Below the pieces are notes generated by a model. That model was not told the DNA's origin. It worked only from the letters and a program-made list of their open reading frames with translations, and did no database searches. From the NCBI RefSeq assembly GCF_002214485.1, contig NZ_CP015102.1, positions 1,054,001-1,118,000 of the forward strand: a stretch of DNA of 64,000 bases, written 5' to 3'. Position 1 is the first letter of the stretch, and every line of letters starts with the position of its first letter. Below are positions 17,639-26,481 of the stretch, in pieces. The position numbers and the translations under genes are program-made. This stretch comes from Thermococcus pacificus. Lineage in GTDB: Archaea > Methanobacteriota_B > Thermococci > Thermococcales > Thermococcaceae.

Positions 17639-19494
17639 TGTACGGCTACCACAACAGGATTGCACGTGTCAACCTGACTGAAGGAAAGGTTACATACGAA
17701 GAACTGCCGGACGAGGTCATAAGGAAGTTCATAGGCGGAAAGGGCCTCGGCTACTACCTTATCTACCGCGAGGTTCCGCCGGGGACAGACCCCCTCAGCC
17801 CGGCCAACAAGTTCGTCTTCGCACCGGGTGGAATGGCCGGCTTAGTTCCGGGTTCGAGCAAGGTAATAGCGGTGAGCAAGAGCCCGGAGACGAGGCTCAT
17901 CAGCGACTCCAGCGGCGGCGATGCCTTCGGTCCAAAGCTGAAGGGACACTTTGACGCGCTAATAATCGAGGGCAAAGCCGAGGAGCCGGTCTATTTGTAC
18001 ATCCACGACGGAAAGGTTGAGATTCTCTCGGCTGAGCACCTCTGGGGAAAGGGCAACTACGAGGTCGCCAAGGAAATCTGGAAGGAGCACCCGAAGGCGA
18101 GCATGGCGATGATAGGACCAGCCGGCGAAAAACTGAGCAGGATAGCCAACGTTGTTTACGACACGGAGAGGGCGAGCGGCAGAGGTGGACTCGGTGCGGT
18201 TCTAGGTAGTAAAAAAGTCAAAGCCGTCGTCGTTGAGCCGGGGGAGAAGCCGAAGGTGGCCAACCCCGAGGAGTTCCAAAGGCTGTGGCAAGAGTACTAC
18301 AACGAGTTCGCGACGAATCCAAAGTACGAACACACGAGGAACTATGGAACCACTGACGGCATGAGGGGCTCCGCCTCCGTTGGAATGAGTCCGGCCTACA
18401 ACTTCTCAAGGCCCTACATTCCGGATGAGCTCGCCTCAAAGCTCGCCGGCGACGAGGTCAAGAAGTATGAGGTCGAGCCGGAATGGTTCGTCCACGGCAA
18501 GAGCTGCCCGATAAAGTGCGCCCGCTACGTTGAGGTGGAATATAAAGGCAGGAAAATCCGCGTAAAGCCAGAATACGAGAGCATAGCCATGCTCGGCGCT
18601 GCCACTGGAGTCTTCAACTTTCCAGCGGTTGCTTACTTCAACTGGCTCGTCAACAACCTCGGCCTGGACAGCATAGCGACCGGAGCAACGATAGCCTGGC
18701 TCTTCGAGATGGTGGAGCGCGGTCTTATTGGCGAAGACGAGATAGGCTTTCCGGTAAAGGGCTTTGGCGACGAGGAAGCAGAGGAGAAGCTTATCAAACT
18801 AATGGCAGAGCGGAAGGGCATCGGTGCAATCCTTGCCGACGGCGTGAAGAGGGCCTGCGAGAGGCTTGGCAGGGGATGTGAGTTCGCCGTCCACGTCAAG
18901 GGAATGGAAAGCCCCGCCTGGGACCCGCGCGGTAGGAGGACATACGCGCTGAGCTACGCGACAGCCGACGTTGGCGCTTCCCACCTCCGCGGCTGGCCGA
19001 GGCCGCACCAGTTGCCAAACCAGGGGCCGGCAAAGGAACTCGTGCCTTCCCTCATAGAGGGTAGGGACGAGAGCTACATCACCGATATGCTTGGGACATG
19101 TAAGTTCGTGCCCTACAAGCTCGAAGACCTCGCGAGGCTCTACAGCATCGTGACCGGCGAGGAGTGGACGGTTGAAGAACTTCGCAGAAGGGCATGGGGC
19201 GTTGAAAGCATCGCCAGAATACACAACGCCCTCGACTGGGTTACGCCTCCGCTCGACGACACAATTCCACCGCGCTGGTGGGAACCGGAGTCGGATGGGC
19301 CTGCAAAGGGCAACGCGGCCTTCATAGACTACAACGACTTCCTCGAGGCGAGAAGGGAATTCTACAGGCTGAGGGGCTGGCACGAGGAACTCGGCGTCCC
19401 ACTGCCGGAGACGATGGAAGAGCTCAGCCTCCCGGAGTTTAAGGAAGATGCGGAGAAAGCATTGGAAGTTGTAAAGAAGAGGATGGGGATTTGA
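17638..19494 (+). CDS. Tungsten-containing aldehyde ferredoxin oxidoreductase family, WOR4-like
   Basis: A 618-residue tungstopterin enzyme of the AOR family, expected to oxidise an aldehyde-like substrate and reduce ferredoxin. Domain 1 holds the N-terminal FIGGKGLGYYL pterin-binding region; the pterin motif DVGASHLRG is near residue 444. Only three of the four usual cluster cysteines are seen: C290 and C294 in KSCPIKC and C488 in LGTCKF; the expected first cysteine (about 287) is Gly. This and the coupled aldo/keto reductase suggest the WOR4 type rather than AOR or FOR. ATG 17638 follows GGAGGTG. Confidence 0.88.
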   Translation: MYGYHNRIARVNLTEGKVTYEELPDEVIRKFIGGKGLGYYLIYREVPPGTDPLSPANKFVFAPGGMAGLVPGSSKVIAVSKSPETRLISDSSGGDAFGPKLKGHFDALIIEGKAEEPVYLYIHDGKVEILSAEHLWGKGNYEVAKEIWKEHPKASMAMIGPAGEKLSRIANVVYDTERASGRGGLGAVLGSKKVKAVVVEPGEKPKVANPEEFQRLWQEYYNEFATNPKYEHTRNYGTTDGMRGSASVGMSPAYNFSRPYIPDELASKLAGDEVKKYEVEPEWFVHGKSCPIKCARYVEVEYKGRKIRVKPEYESIAMLGAATGVFNFPAVAYFNWLVNNLGLDSIATGATIAWLFEMVERGLIGEDEIGFPVKGFGDEEAEEKLIKLMAERKGIGAILADGVKRACERLGRGCEFAVHVKGMESPAWDPRGRRTYALSYATADVGASHLRGWPRPHQLPNQGPAKELVPSLIEGRDESYITDMLGTCKFVPYKLEDLARLYSIVTGEEWTVEELRRRAWGVESIARIHNALDWVTPPLDDTIPPRWWEPESDGPAKGNAAFIDYNDFLEARREFYRLRGWHEELGVPLPETMEELSLPEFKEDAEKALEVVKKRMGI

Positions 19495-19534
19495 TGTAGT
19501 GACCCCATTCTTTATTTTCTGTTGTTTCAGTTGA

Positions 19535-20317
19535 TCAGGGGTTATTGTCCTCTTTGTGAAACGTCAGCTTCCCGTTGCAGTAGGTGGCGTAGCCATCGTA
19601 CAGCCCAAATGTCGCACAGCCGTTTCCATCTATTTTCCCCCAGCCTGGGATGATGTAGCAGAGACAGCTTGGGTCGTTAATCTGGAAGGTTCTGCTCCAG
19701 ACGACCTTGGTTCCGTTCAGAATCATGACGTAGCCGGACATTGGAGAACCATCTGGCTGAGGCCTTTCAAAGCCAGTGAGGACATAGCTACCGTTAGAGA
19801 CGAGGAACGCGTTTCTGAGGGAAAGGAAGCCCCGTCCGAGATCAAACTTTCTAACCGTTCCGTTTCTTCCGAGGACGTAGAAGTAGTCGTCCGGGACGTT
19901 AGTTTCTGAATTCAAGATAGAACCTCGGTGCTGTCTGATAAACGAGAGCGTAAAGGTAGTCGCCTGAGAACGTAAGGTTCCAGAGGGGCTTCCCATCGAG
20001 GCCCCTGGCGCATAAAACCACAACGGCACCTCGGCGGTTAATTCTTCCGTGCTCACGTTGGTTCTGCCGTGGATGTCAACGCTGAACTTCACGAAGGGAT
20101 CGCTTCTAACATCACTGGCGTTTTCAAGAAACACGGTGCCCCAGCTGAGGAAGAATCTCTAACCGCTGAAGGCCGTTGAGGGGCACTGCACGGAACTGTC
20201 GTTTTGGGCGGGGGGTAAGTTTGAGCCGTTTTCCCCTCCAGAACCATGATAATGGACCGCGAGCACCCCTATGATAACGGTGAGCAGGAAACCCAGAACG
20301 ACATGGGAACGCTTCAC
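19535..20317 (-). pseudogene. Disrupted secreted PQQ/beta-propeller-like protein
   Basis: From a GTG at 20317 (GGAGGG upstream) the frame encodes a signal/membrane segment MKRSHVVLGFLLTVIIGVLA and a Ser/Asn-rich stretch, then an in-frame TAG at codon 53 (20159-20161), after which the same frame continues to 19535. Within roughly 19900-20040 that frame uses rare codons (TTA, CGT, CGA, TTG), while the next frame reads a propeller-like stretch containing GLDGKPLWNLTFSGDYLYAL before a stop at 19899-19901. So the gene seems to carry a nonsense codon plus two compensating frameshifts. A TATA element lies near 20380. Confidence 0.7.
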
Positions 20318-20466
20318 GGGGATCCCTCCAGCCAGACATCTTACTCCGTTGGTTTAGTAATTCGTATGACATTAAGATATATTTACAGCCAGTTGGATAT
20401 ATAGTTAGGTCAAACCATCAGTGGAACCAGAAGCGGGGCAAAAAGAGTGGGGGTTAACCCCAAACT

Positions 20467-21192
20467 TCAACCCTTCAGAAACGCCTCGACCAAATTCCGC
20501 GTCTCGTTGAAGGCCTCAAGCGGGATTCCCTTAGGCAGGCCGCCGATTTCTCCCTTGACATCCTTGAGGACGCCTTCTCCAGCACCGAGGAACATTCCCT
20601 CGCTGACTATTCCGCGGAAGTTCGCCGGCGGGAGTAAAGCGACTGCCACGCGGTTGCCTTCCTTCACAGTGAGGTCGTTGGTGACGACGGTGATAGCCCT
20701 GTCGCCGATGTTGACGTTCGTGACGAGCAAGCGGTCAGCGTTCGGGTGTTTGGCGACGCTCATCACTTCACCGACTTTTATGTCCACCGCTATGACCGGG
20801 TCGTTTATCTTTCCAAGGGCTAAGCGTCTGTCGAGGCCGAGTATCGTGTTGAGAAAGAAGCGAACCTTAGCGACAGCCTCTTCAACCTTCTCGCGCTCGC
20901 TTTTATCGGCCAAGCTGAGAAACTTGTGGTGCCAGTCTTCCCCACCAAGGGCCTCGATTATGCCATTGGCCTTTTCCTTCAAGGCTTTCATCTGCGGAGT
21001 CTCAATCAGCTCCTTGGGCTCGACGTAGGAATACCTCATCGCCTGTATCTCAGGGAGCATCTCCTTCGCCAGCTGCTGTGCTCCCTTCTTGTTCCACTTC
21101 CCCTTGAACTTCGCGTGCTCTATCGTCTTCAGGAAAAGCTCCACGCTCTTCTCCGCCACCAGTAAGCGGTAATCCTTGCTCGTGTCCCACAT
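20467..21192 (-). CDS. tRNA-binding (EMAP-II/Arc1p-like) domain protein
   Basis: About 241 residues: an N-terminal helical part (to about residue 120) and a C-terminal OB-fold tRNA-binding domain ([37 protein letters not shown]...GMFLGAG), as in the C-terminal domain of methionyl-tRNA synthetase and in CsaA-like proteins. It probably presents tRNA to synthetases. ATG 21192 follows GGAGGG. The preceding gene overlaps it by about 143 bases. Confidence 0.85.
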   Translation of the reverse strand: MWDTSKDYRLLVAEKSVELFLKTIEHAKFKGKWNKKGAQQLAKEMLPEIQAMRYSYVEPKELIETPQMKALKEKANGIIEALGGEDWHHKFLSLADKSEREKVEEAVAKVRFFLNTILGLDRRLALGKINDPVIAVDIKVGEVMSVAKHPNADRLLVTNVNIGDRAITVVTNDLTVKEGNRVAVALLPPANFRGIVSEGMFLGAGEGVLKDVKGEIGGLPKGIPLEAFNETRNLVEAFLKG

Positions 21193-22234
21193 AACTCCCA
21201 CCCTCCAGTTCCTTTAAAACGCGGTTCTTAACGCTTTCGTCCATTATGCCCTCGGCTATCGAGCGGGCCTTTGCCTTATCGCCCCAGCGGGCGTAGGCCA
21301 GGGCAACCTCCCCGAGGAGTTCGGAGGACAGCTTCTCATCCCTGATAACCCCTGCCAGGGTGAGGGGCTCCTCAAGGGAGCCTATCCTGAGGAAGCGCCT
21401 CGCTATCGCGGCTATCTCGCCGTCCCAGGGTTTGAACTTCCCAACTAAGACCATCTCGAGGGCGTCGTCAAAAACCCTGCTCCCAAGTTTGGGCTGCTCG
21501 TGGAGGTGGAACCAGTAGGAAAGCTCGAGCATCACCACTGCCCTCTCTTCCAGCGGAAGGAAGCGGGCCATCTCGATGGCAAGCTCAACCTCGCCGGTCT
21601 CTATCAGTCCCTCCACTGCCGGTTTCCCGCGCTTCAGAACTTCCTCGGCGAGCTTTATCTTGTTCTCAAGGTGCTTGGCCTGCAGGCTGAAAAAGATCGA
21701 GGAGTAGATGTCGCGTGCGAGTCTGTAGAAGTCCAGCGCCCTCTCGTTTGGTATCTCATCGGCGCTCCTCTCGACGAGCCTTGCCACCTTAATCAGCGCC
21801 TCCGTCGCGTAGGAGGAAAGCCCCCTCGCCGTTTGGAGGAGTTCAACAGAGTGCCTGAAAAGCTTGAGGGCATCCCCGTACCTCTCTGAAAGAACGAGGT
21901 TCCGGGCTATTGCAGCCAGAACCTCCCCCTTAACCCTCGGCGACCTGAGCGATTGGGCCGTTTCAAGCGCCCTCTCGAAGTACACCTCTGCCTCCCTGTC
22001 GCGGTCAAGGGAGTAGAGTGCGCGGCCGATGACGGAGTAAGCCACGGCCTTCTCAGGCTTTCCCCTGATCGAGTTCAGAGTTTCAAACATGCGTGCGAGA
22101 ACCTCATCCCTCGGGAAGGCCGTCAGAACCTCCGTGAGTGCCAGGAGGCGCTTAATTGGATCTTCTATCCTCAGTACGTTATTCAAGGCGTTTTTATAGT
22201 CTCCCTTTGACAGGTAAAGCTCCACGGCCTCCAC
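21050..22234 (-). CDS. TPR-like helical repeat protein
   Basis: A protein of about 394 residues made of paired helices resembling tetratricopeptide repeats (for example [25 protein letters not shown] and [24 protein letters not shown]). No catalytic motif, no signal. GTG 22234 is preferred: GGTGGT lies 4 bases upstream. The helical part ends near LKELEGG around 21195, but the frame stays open 143 bases into the next gene, giving a low-complexity G/E/R-rich tail that is probably not ancestral. A minus-strand TATA-like element (CCTTTTTACTTTA) lies near 22270. Confidence 0.75.
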   Translation of the reverse strand: MEAVELYLSKGDYKNALNNVLRIEDPIKRLLALTEVLTAFPRDEVLARMFETLNSIRGKPEKAVAYSVIGRALYSLDRDREAEVYFERALETAQSLRSPRVKGEVLAAIARNLVLSERYGDALKLFRHSVELLQTARGLSSYATEALIKVARLVERSADEIPNERALDFYRLARDIYSSIFFSLQAKHLENKIKLAEEVLKRGKPAVEGLIETGEVELAIEMARFLPLEERAVVMLELSYWFHLHEQPKLGSRVFDDALEMVLVGKFKPWDGEIAAIARRFLRIGSLEEPLTLAGVIRDEKLSSELLGEVALAYARWGDKAKARSIAEGIMDESVKNRVLKELEGGSYVGHEQGLPLTGGGEERGAFPEDDRAREVQGEVEQEGSTAAGEGDAP

Positions 22235-22351
22235 GAGAACCACCAACCGCTAAGAATATGTTGGTAAAGTAAAAAGGCTATCGCCAGCATGGCATGTTAA
22301 TCAAACCGTGCGGTGGTTGCATGTTTTCATAATGAAAATTAAAAGGGAGTG

Positions 22352-23528
22352 CTAATCAACGTTAAAATACAGAACAGGTACCGTAGATATGTCCGTGCTC
22401 TCCCCCCTCCAGACGTGGTGGCTTGTTTGCACACCCGAGTCTAGAGAAAGGTCAAAGTCGAACGCTTTCATGTTGTCGTATTCAAAGCCCACATCGATAA
22501 AGAGGCCGATGAGAGTCGCCTTCTGGGCCGCAGTTTCGCTGATTTTCCCCATTAGTTCAAGGACATCGATGAACTTCAGGACGTCCATCGCAAAATCACT
22601 CGTATCTAAATCCCATATGTGAAACGCATAATACCCAATGTCCCCTGTGGATTCATAAACTCCCTCATCTATCCATCTATCAATCGGCGGAACTTGAGCG
22701 TTCGATGGTTTTGACGTTCCCCCGCTTATCGTGCTGGGATAGAAGTCCTTAACGTACACATACTCCTCGTACCACACCCAGCCGGCGCTGTAAACCCTCC
22801 ATCTCTCGTAACGGTACGTAACGTTCATCCAGATGTAATACGGGCTACCCACTGAAAAACCGCTAGCATGCTTGCCACTCTCATCCTTCTGAATTATGTT
22901 GTACGAAGTCAGTCGGGTCCAGTCTGTGTCCACAAACGCGTTGATGCTGAACCCAACTTTCTTGTTGATGAAGTATGTGTATGAGATGTACCCCTTAGTT
23001 GAACTGTCCGGGATTACCTGGGCCACTATGGTTGGTGCCGTCCACTCGTAGGAGTCCACCAACGTGCGGCTGTAATAGTAGAGGGGATGCACGTCGTTTG
23101 TCTGCTTGGAGGACGTCTTCACGGCGTTCTTTAATGTCCTGAACTTTGGAGTCACCACCCAGGACTGGGGCATTCTGTCCCACTCAAAGCCGACGCTCTC
23201 GATGGAAACGTTTCCGTCTTTCGTGACTATTGTGAGAAGAATAAGCGGCTGTGACAGCCTTTTGTTTTTCCTATACTCATCATCCCAGGCCTTCCTGAGG
23301 TCGCCGAGGTTTAGTGTGATCCTCCCGCTGTTTTTGATGTCGTATTCGGCAATCTGTCTGAACCCTTCGGGATAAAGGGCCGAAACAAAGACGTGTGCCT
23401 CCCCTGCATTCTGGATGTTCACACTTGCCAGGTTCCTGAAATACGGCAGCTGCACATCACTCGCTGTTACGAAAAAGCCAAACAAAAATCAAACCCACCA
23501 GAAGCATTGCAGGAATTACTTTTTTCAT
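22352..23528 (-). pseudogene. Secreted protein with frameshift inside its signal peptide
   Basis: The main frame (22352-23485) encodes a 370-residue Tyr/Trp-rich extracellular-looking protein with no start of its own and a truncated signal (FGFFVTASDVQLPYF). Upstream, an ATG at 23528 with GGTGAT before it encodes MKKVIPAMLLVGLIFV in another frame and stops at once. Removing one base from the A5 run at 23484-23488 would join them into a perfect signal peptide. A minus-strand TATA box (ATTAATATAAAAG) lies at 23556-23572. No family recognised. Either a real frameshift or a sequencing error. Confidence 0.75.
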
Positions 23529-23555
23529 AGTATCACCAACAGAAATATCCCATGA

Positions 23556-23572
23556 ACTTTTATATTAATTTT
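23556..23572 (-). promoter_or_regulatory. TATA box of the frameshifted secreted-protein gene
   Basis: Minus-strand AATTAATATAAAAGTTC, about 30-40 bases before the ATG at 23528; the expected transcript start is near 23540. An intact promoter suggests that loss of the gene, if real, is recent. Confidence 0.5.
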
Positions 23573-23656
23573 TTGGAATGTCGGGCATTTGGGGCTAATC
23601 ACCATTTTAACCTGCACATTCAGTTCCAGGAAATGTGAAAAATTAGCGGGCCTCTC

Positions 23657-23998
23657 CTACGCTCTCTTCCGCGTCACCTTCTCATCCCACTGCTCGAGCA
23701 GCGTATCGAGGGCAAGGAGGCTGTTGAGCCTGAGGCGGACCTTTTTGTTCTCCCAGTCTATCGAGCCTTTGAAATCGTTTAGAAGCTCGAAGACTTTCTC
23801 TGCTTCCTTCTCAGGAAGGTTCCTGCCGTAGAACTCCTCGCCACAGTGGGGGCATTTAAAGACGAACTCCCGGAAGGCGCTGAGGAAGCGCTCCCTGTCC
23901 AAGAGAAGCTCGCGCATCTCCGTGCCCTTCTCCTCAATCATCTGTTCAATAAGCTCGCCCCAGTCGAGGGACTTTCCGCAGAGGGGACACCTGGCCAC
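23657..23998 (-). CDS. Zinc-ribbon containing hypothetical protein
   Basis: A 113-residue protein with one CxxC pair at the start (RCPLCGKS) and another at about residue 49 (FKCPHCGEE), which together should bind zinc, followed by a helical C-terminal half rich in charged residues. It lies 1 base after the DHH phosphoesterase stop on the same strand and so probably belongs to that operon. Function unknown. Confidence 0.75.
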   Translation of the reverse strand: MARCPLCGKSLDWGELIEQMIEEKGTEMRELLLDRERFLSAFREFVFKCPHCGEEFYGRNLPEKEAEKVFELLNDFKGSIDWENKKVRLRLNSLLALDTLLEQWDEKVTRKRA

Positions 23999-23999
23999 T

Positions 24000-24983
24000 T
24001 CAATCTACCTCCCTCAAAAACTTTTCAATCTCCTTCAGTATGACTTTAATAGCCTCGTCGAGGTTCTTCTTCCCGTTAGCACCGGCGGCACCGGCGTGTC
24101 CGCCACCGGAGCCTTCTATAATCGGCCCCACCTTCTCCATAATCCTTCCCAAGTGGAGACCCTTCTTAACGAGGCTCTCCTTTGCCCTCGCTGATATCCT
24201 GACTCCCTTCTTCTCGCTCCCCACTATTGCCACATCCGCGCCGAGGTTGAGGAACGTCTTGCAGGCGAGTGATTCATAGGCAGAAACCTTTGAGACCGCT
24301 ATGATGTACCTGCGGAACTTCTTGATCTCAAGCCTCTGACAGGCCTTCAGCATTGCCATCCTCTTCGCCTGGTCAATGTTCTCGTCGCTCACGGGTGCGA
24401 CTAGCTGGAATATCCCACCCATCTGGAGCGGGAAGCGCTCGAGCATCTCGGAGACGGCCTTAAATGTTTTCGCATTGGCGAAGCGGAAGTTTGCAGTATC
24501 GGTAACGATTCCAGCGAGTAGGGCCTTGACAGCGGTCTCGTTATAGAAGCCGAGGTATTTGAAAAGCTCCCAAACTATTTCGGCCGTCGAAGTTCTGGAG
24601 GAATCAACCACTGCTATCTGGGCTTTAATTGGCTTTTCCTTCTCGACGTGGTGGTCGATGACTATCACCGTCTTTCCCCTGGGAATCTCAATCGGCTCGA
24701 GCTGCTCGAGCGATGACGTGTCGAAAATCATCACAACGTCTTCTTTAACAACAGGATCCCTCTCAACGGGGACCGGGGAGAAGGTGAGAAGCCTCTTCGC
24801 GTAGGAGGAGACGCTCTGGGCAACGCCTATCTTAACTTCCTCAACACCGAGCGATTTGAGGTAGATGGCGAAGGCTATGGCCGAGCCGAGGGAATCCGGG
24901 TCGGCGTTGTGGTGGCAGAGGAGGAGAAAGGATCTGCCCCTTGAACTTTCGAGGAAGCGCCTGAGCTTGATTTTACCCTTCAT
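24000..24983 (-). CDS. DHH-family phosphoesterase
   Basis: A 327-residue RecJ/NrnA-like phosphoesterase. DHH-domain metal ligands are visible: HHNADPD at residues 24-30, D88 in FDTSS, and D110-H111-H112. The DHHA1 domain near the C-terminus has GSGGGHAGAAGA. Members degrade short oligonucleotides or cyclic dinucleotides; which one applies here is not clear. The start overlaps the stop of the shortened HEPN gene (ATGA), so this intact gene is translated behind a dead toxin-antitoxin pair. Confidence 0.9.
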   Translation of the reverse strand: MKGKIKLRRFLESSRGRSFLLLCHHNADPDSLGSAIAFAIYLKSLGVEEVKIGVAQSVSSYAKRLLTFSPVPVERDPVVKEDVVMIFDTSSLEQLEPIEIPRGKTVIVIDHHVEKEKPIKAQIAVVDSSRTSTAEIVWELFKYLGFYNETAVKALLAGIVTDTANFRFANAKTFKAVSEMLERFPLQMGGIFQLVAPVSDENIDQAKRMAMLKACQRLEIKKFRRYIIAVSKVSAYESLACKTFLNLGADVAIVGSEKKGVRISARAKESLVKKGLHLGRIMEKVGPIIEGSGGGHAGAAGANGKKNLDEAIKVILKEIEKFLREVD

Positions 24984-25195
24984 CTCAGTTCCTCCAGGGC
25001 TTTTTCAATCCTCTCCACGAAGGCCTTGGCATCCTCAACGAGCTCCCTAGCTTCCTCTTCACCAGGCTGAAACGTGGCATCGTAGTCGGCCCTCTCCCTA
25101 AGGCTCTCTGCAAAGAACCCTTTTTCAAGCAGAAGCTCCGCCGCACCAAGGGACTCGTGGGAATTGCTGAGCAGAAGGCTTATTTCATCATCCAA
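24980..25195 (-). pseudogene. HEPN-domain protein with internal deletion
   Basis: A 71-residue remnant of a HEPN toxin-type protein. The first part (DDEISLLLSNSHESLGAAELLLEKGFFAES) and the last part (RERADYDATFQP...EARELVEDAKAFVERIEKAL) match the two ends of typical HEPN proteins of about 125 residues, but the middle helices and most of the active-site region are missing, with the frame kept. Starts at TTG 25195, overlapping the preceding nucleotidyltransferase remnant by 8 bases. Probably non-functional as a nuclease. Confidence 0.75.
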
Positions 25196-25358
25196 TGAGT
25201 ACTCCCTCCCGCTGGATGTTCCTGTAAAACGCGGTGTTGAGGTTCTTCATCAGCTCAAACTCCTCGACGCTTAGGACCTTGGCCGACACGTAAACACCGT
25301 AGCCCAGACGTTTTTTAACGTCCTCTGCAAAGCGTCTCGCCACCTCGCGATAATCCAT
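25188..25358 (-). pseudogene. MNT-type nucleotidyltransferase with internal deletion
   Basis: A 56-residue reading frame (ATG 25358, GGTGAG upstream) that joins the N-terminal helix of a minimal nucleotidyltransferase (MDYREVARRFAEDVKKRLG) directly to its C-terminal part (YGVYVSAKVLSVEEFELMK...NIQREGVLIG). The catalytic GSxARG...SDID segment that belongs between them is absent. It is the antitoxin partner of the following HEPN gene, and both have lost their cores without losing frame. Confidence 0.75.
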
Positions 25359-25391
25359 CCCTCTCACCGGATAAATTTAGACCTTGAAGGT

Positions 25392-25703
25392 TTAATCCTT
25401 TGCGGCCAGCCCTTTCAACCTTCTCTCAACAACCTCGTAGGCCTTCTCAACGGCTTTATCTATCAGCTCATCGACGTCGGCCTTGACGAAGATGGGAACC
25501 TCAAGGTAGACCTCGATTTCAAGGTCGAGGGTCTCATCCCGGTTTATCCTCGTTGTAACTTCGATGTCCTTGACGTCGCTCCTGTTGAGGACGTCGAACA
25601 CTTCCTTTATTATCGTCTCCTGTGCAAGCTCGCCGATTTCAATAAGCTCCTCCTCACCCAGCTCCGGAAGACCTATGTGAATTACCCTTTTACCCTCTGC
25701 CAC
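25392..25703 (-). CDS. DUF3194 family protein
   Basis: A 103-residue acidic alpha/beta protein (VIHIGLPELGEEELIEIGELAQETI, then ...VEVYLEVPIFVKADVDELIDKAVEKAYEVVE). It matches the archaeal DUF3194 family, small proteins commonly next to prefoldin beta, as here (33 bases downstream of pfdB on the same strand). No biochemical role known to me; the context suggests a protein-folding or translation link. Confidence 0.8.
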   Translation of the reverse strand: MAEGKRVIHIGLPELGEEELIEIGELAQETIIKEVFDVLNRSDVKDIEVTTRINRDETLDLEIEVYLEVPIFVKADVDELIDKAVEKAYEVVERRLKGLAAKD

Positions 25704-25736
25704 CGCTCACTCACCTCCAAATGAAGAAAAGGGAAA

Positions 25737-26090
25737 TCAGCCCGCGGTGGGCGGCCTGAGGGCGCTCTGGATCTGGGCGGTGAGCTCCTTGAGCTTCTCG
25801 TTGAGCTTCTTCTCCTGCCTCTCGAGGGCATTGAGGCGAACCTCAAGGGTCTCGACCTTCTCCTTGAGCTCCTCAACGGCCTTCGCCTTCTCGGTCTTGA
25901 CTATAAGCGTCCCAACGGTCTTGTAGATGGTCGTTCCGTCATCGACCTTCTCGATCTCCTCCAAGGCTTTCTTTGCCTCGGTAAGCTCGAGCTGGACCTT
26001 CTGCTTCTGCTGGACAACGAGCTGGAGCTGCTGCTGGTAGCTCTCAAGCTGGCCGAGCATGGCCTGAACCTGCGGCGGAATATTCTGCAT
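25737..26090 (-). CDS. pfdB: Prefoldin beta subunit
   Basis: Forms the alpha2beta4 jellyfish-shaped chaperone that hands unfolded proteins to the thermosome. A 117-residue protein with two long coiled-coil helices (about residues 5-45 and 70-110) linked by the beta hairpin DDGTTIYKTVGTLIVKT. The ATG at 26090 (MQNIPPQVQ) is conserved in the family and follows GGAGGTG; an in-frame codon three residues earlier is unlikely. A minus-strand TATA element (CTATTTAAAG) lies near 26140-26150. Confidence 0.95.
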   Translation of the reverse strand: MQNIPPQVQAMLGQLESYQQQLQLVVQQKQKVQLELTEAKKALEEIEKVDDGTTIYKTVGTLIVKTEKAKAVEELKEKVETLEVRLNALERQEKKLNEKLKELTAQIQSALRPPTAG

Positions 26091-26139
26091 CCCAAACACC
26101 TCCGTAATCGTAATTCCGGGTTAGAATAAGGGGCTGGCT

Positions 26140-26478
26140 TTAAATAGTTTCGGTGGGGGATAACAAGTCAAAAATCACCCTGATGAATAAATTAATTACT
26201 GAATGGGGTCTGCCAGTCAACCTACATATCACGGCTCCAGCCAGGAAGCCCAAGATGACCAGTGCCGTTGGGATGAACCATACCACCTCATCGTCACAGA
26301 TTGTGGGGGTACAGTTTATTGTGAAGAGTGGATAGGTGGCGATGGATACGAATGTTACGGTAGCCATTGAGATTGCCCAGAAAAGCCCCGGAGGCATTTT
26401 CTTTTTCCTGAGGAAGATGAACGTGGGGATTGCCGGCACGACAACCCCGAGGATAACGGGTAAGAAGTTTATTATCAA
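26140..26478 (-). CDS. Small membrane protein beside an IS relic
   Basis: A 112-residue protein with three predicted membrane segments (INFLPVILGVVVPAIPTFIF, LFWAISMATVTFVSIATYPL, and FIPTALVILGFLAGAVI) and a cysteine pair between the second and third. The only start available is TTG at 26478, 4 bases from the end of the IS982 relic, so the true N-terminus or promoter may have been altered by the insertion. No family recognised. Confidence 0.5.
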   Translation of the reverse strand: MIINFLPVILGVVVPAIPTFIFLRKKKMPPGLFWAISMATVTFVSIATYPLFTINCTPTICDDEVVWFIPTALVILGFLAGAVICRLTGRPHSVINLFIRVIFDLLSPTETI

Positions 26479-26481
26479 ACC

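Noticed and set aside
16784-17665. 293-codon minus-strand frame opposite the aldo/keto reductase
   Set aside because: Antisense shadow of a conserved gene, with no recognisable domain.
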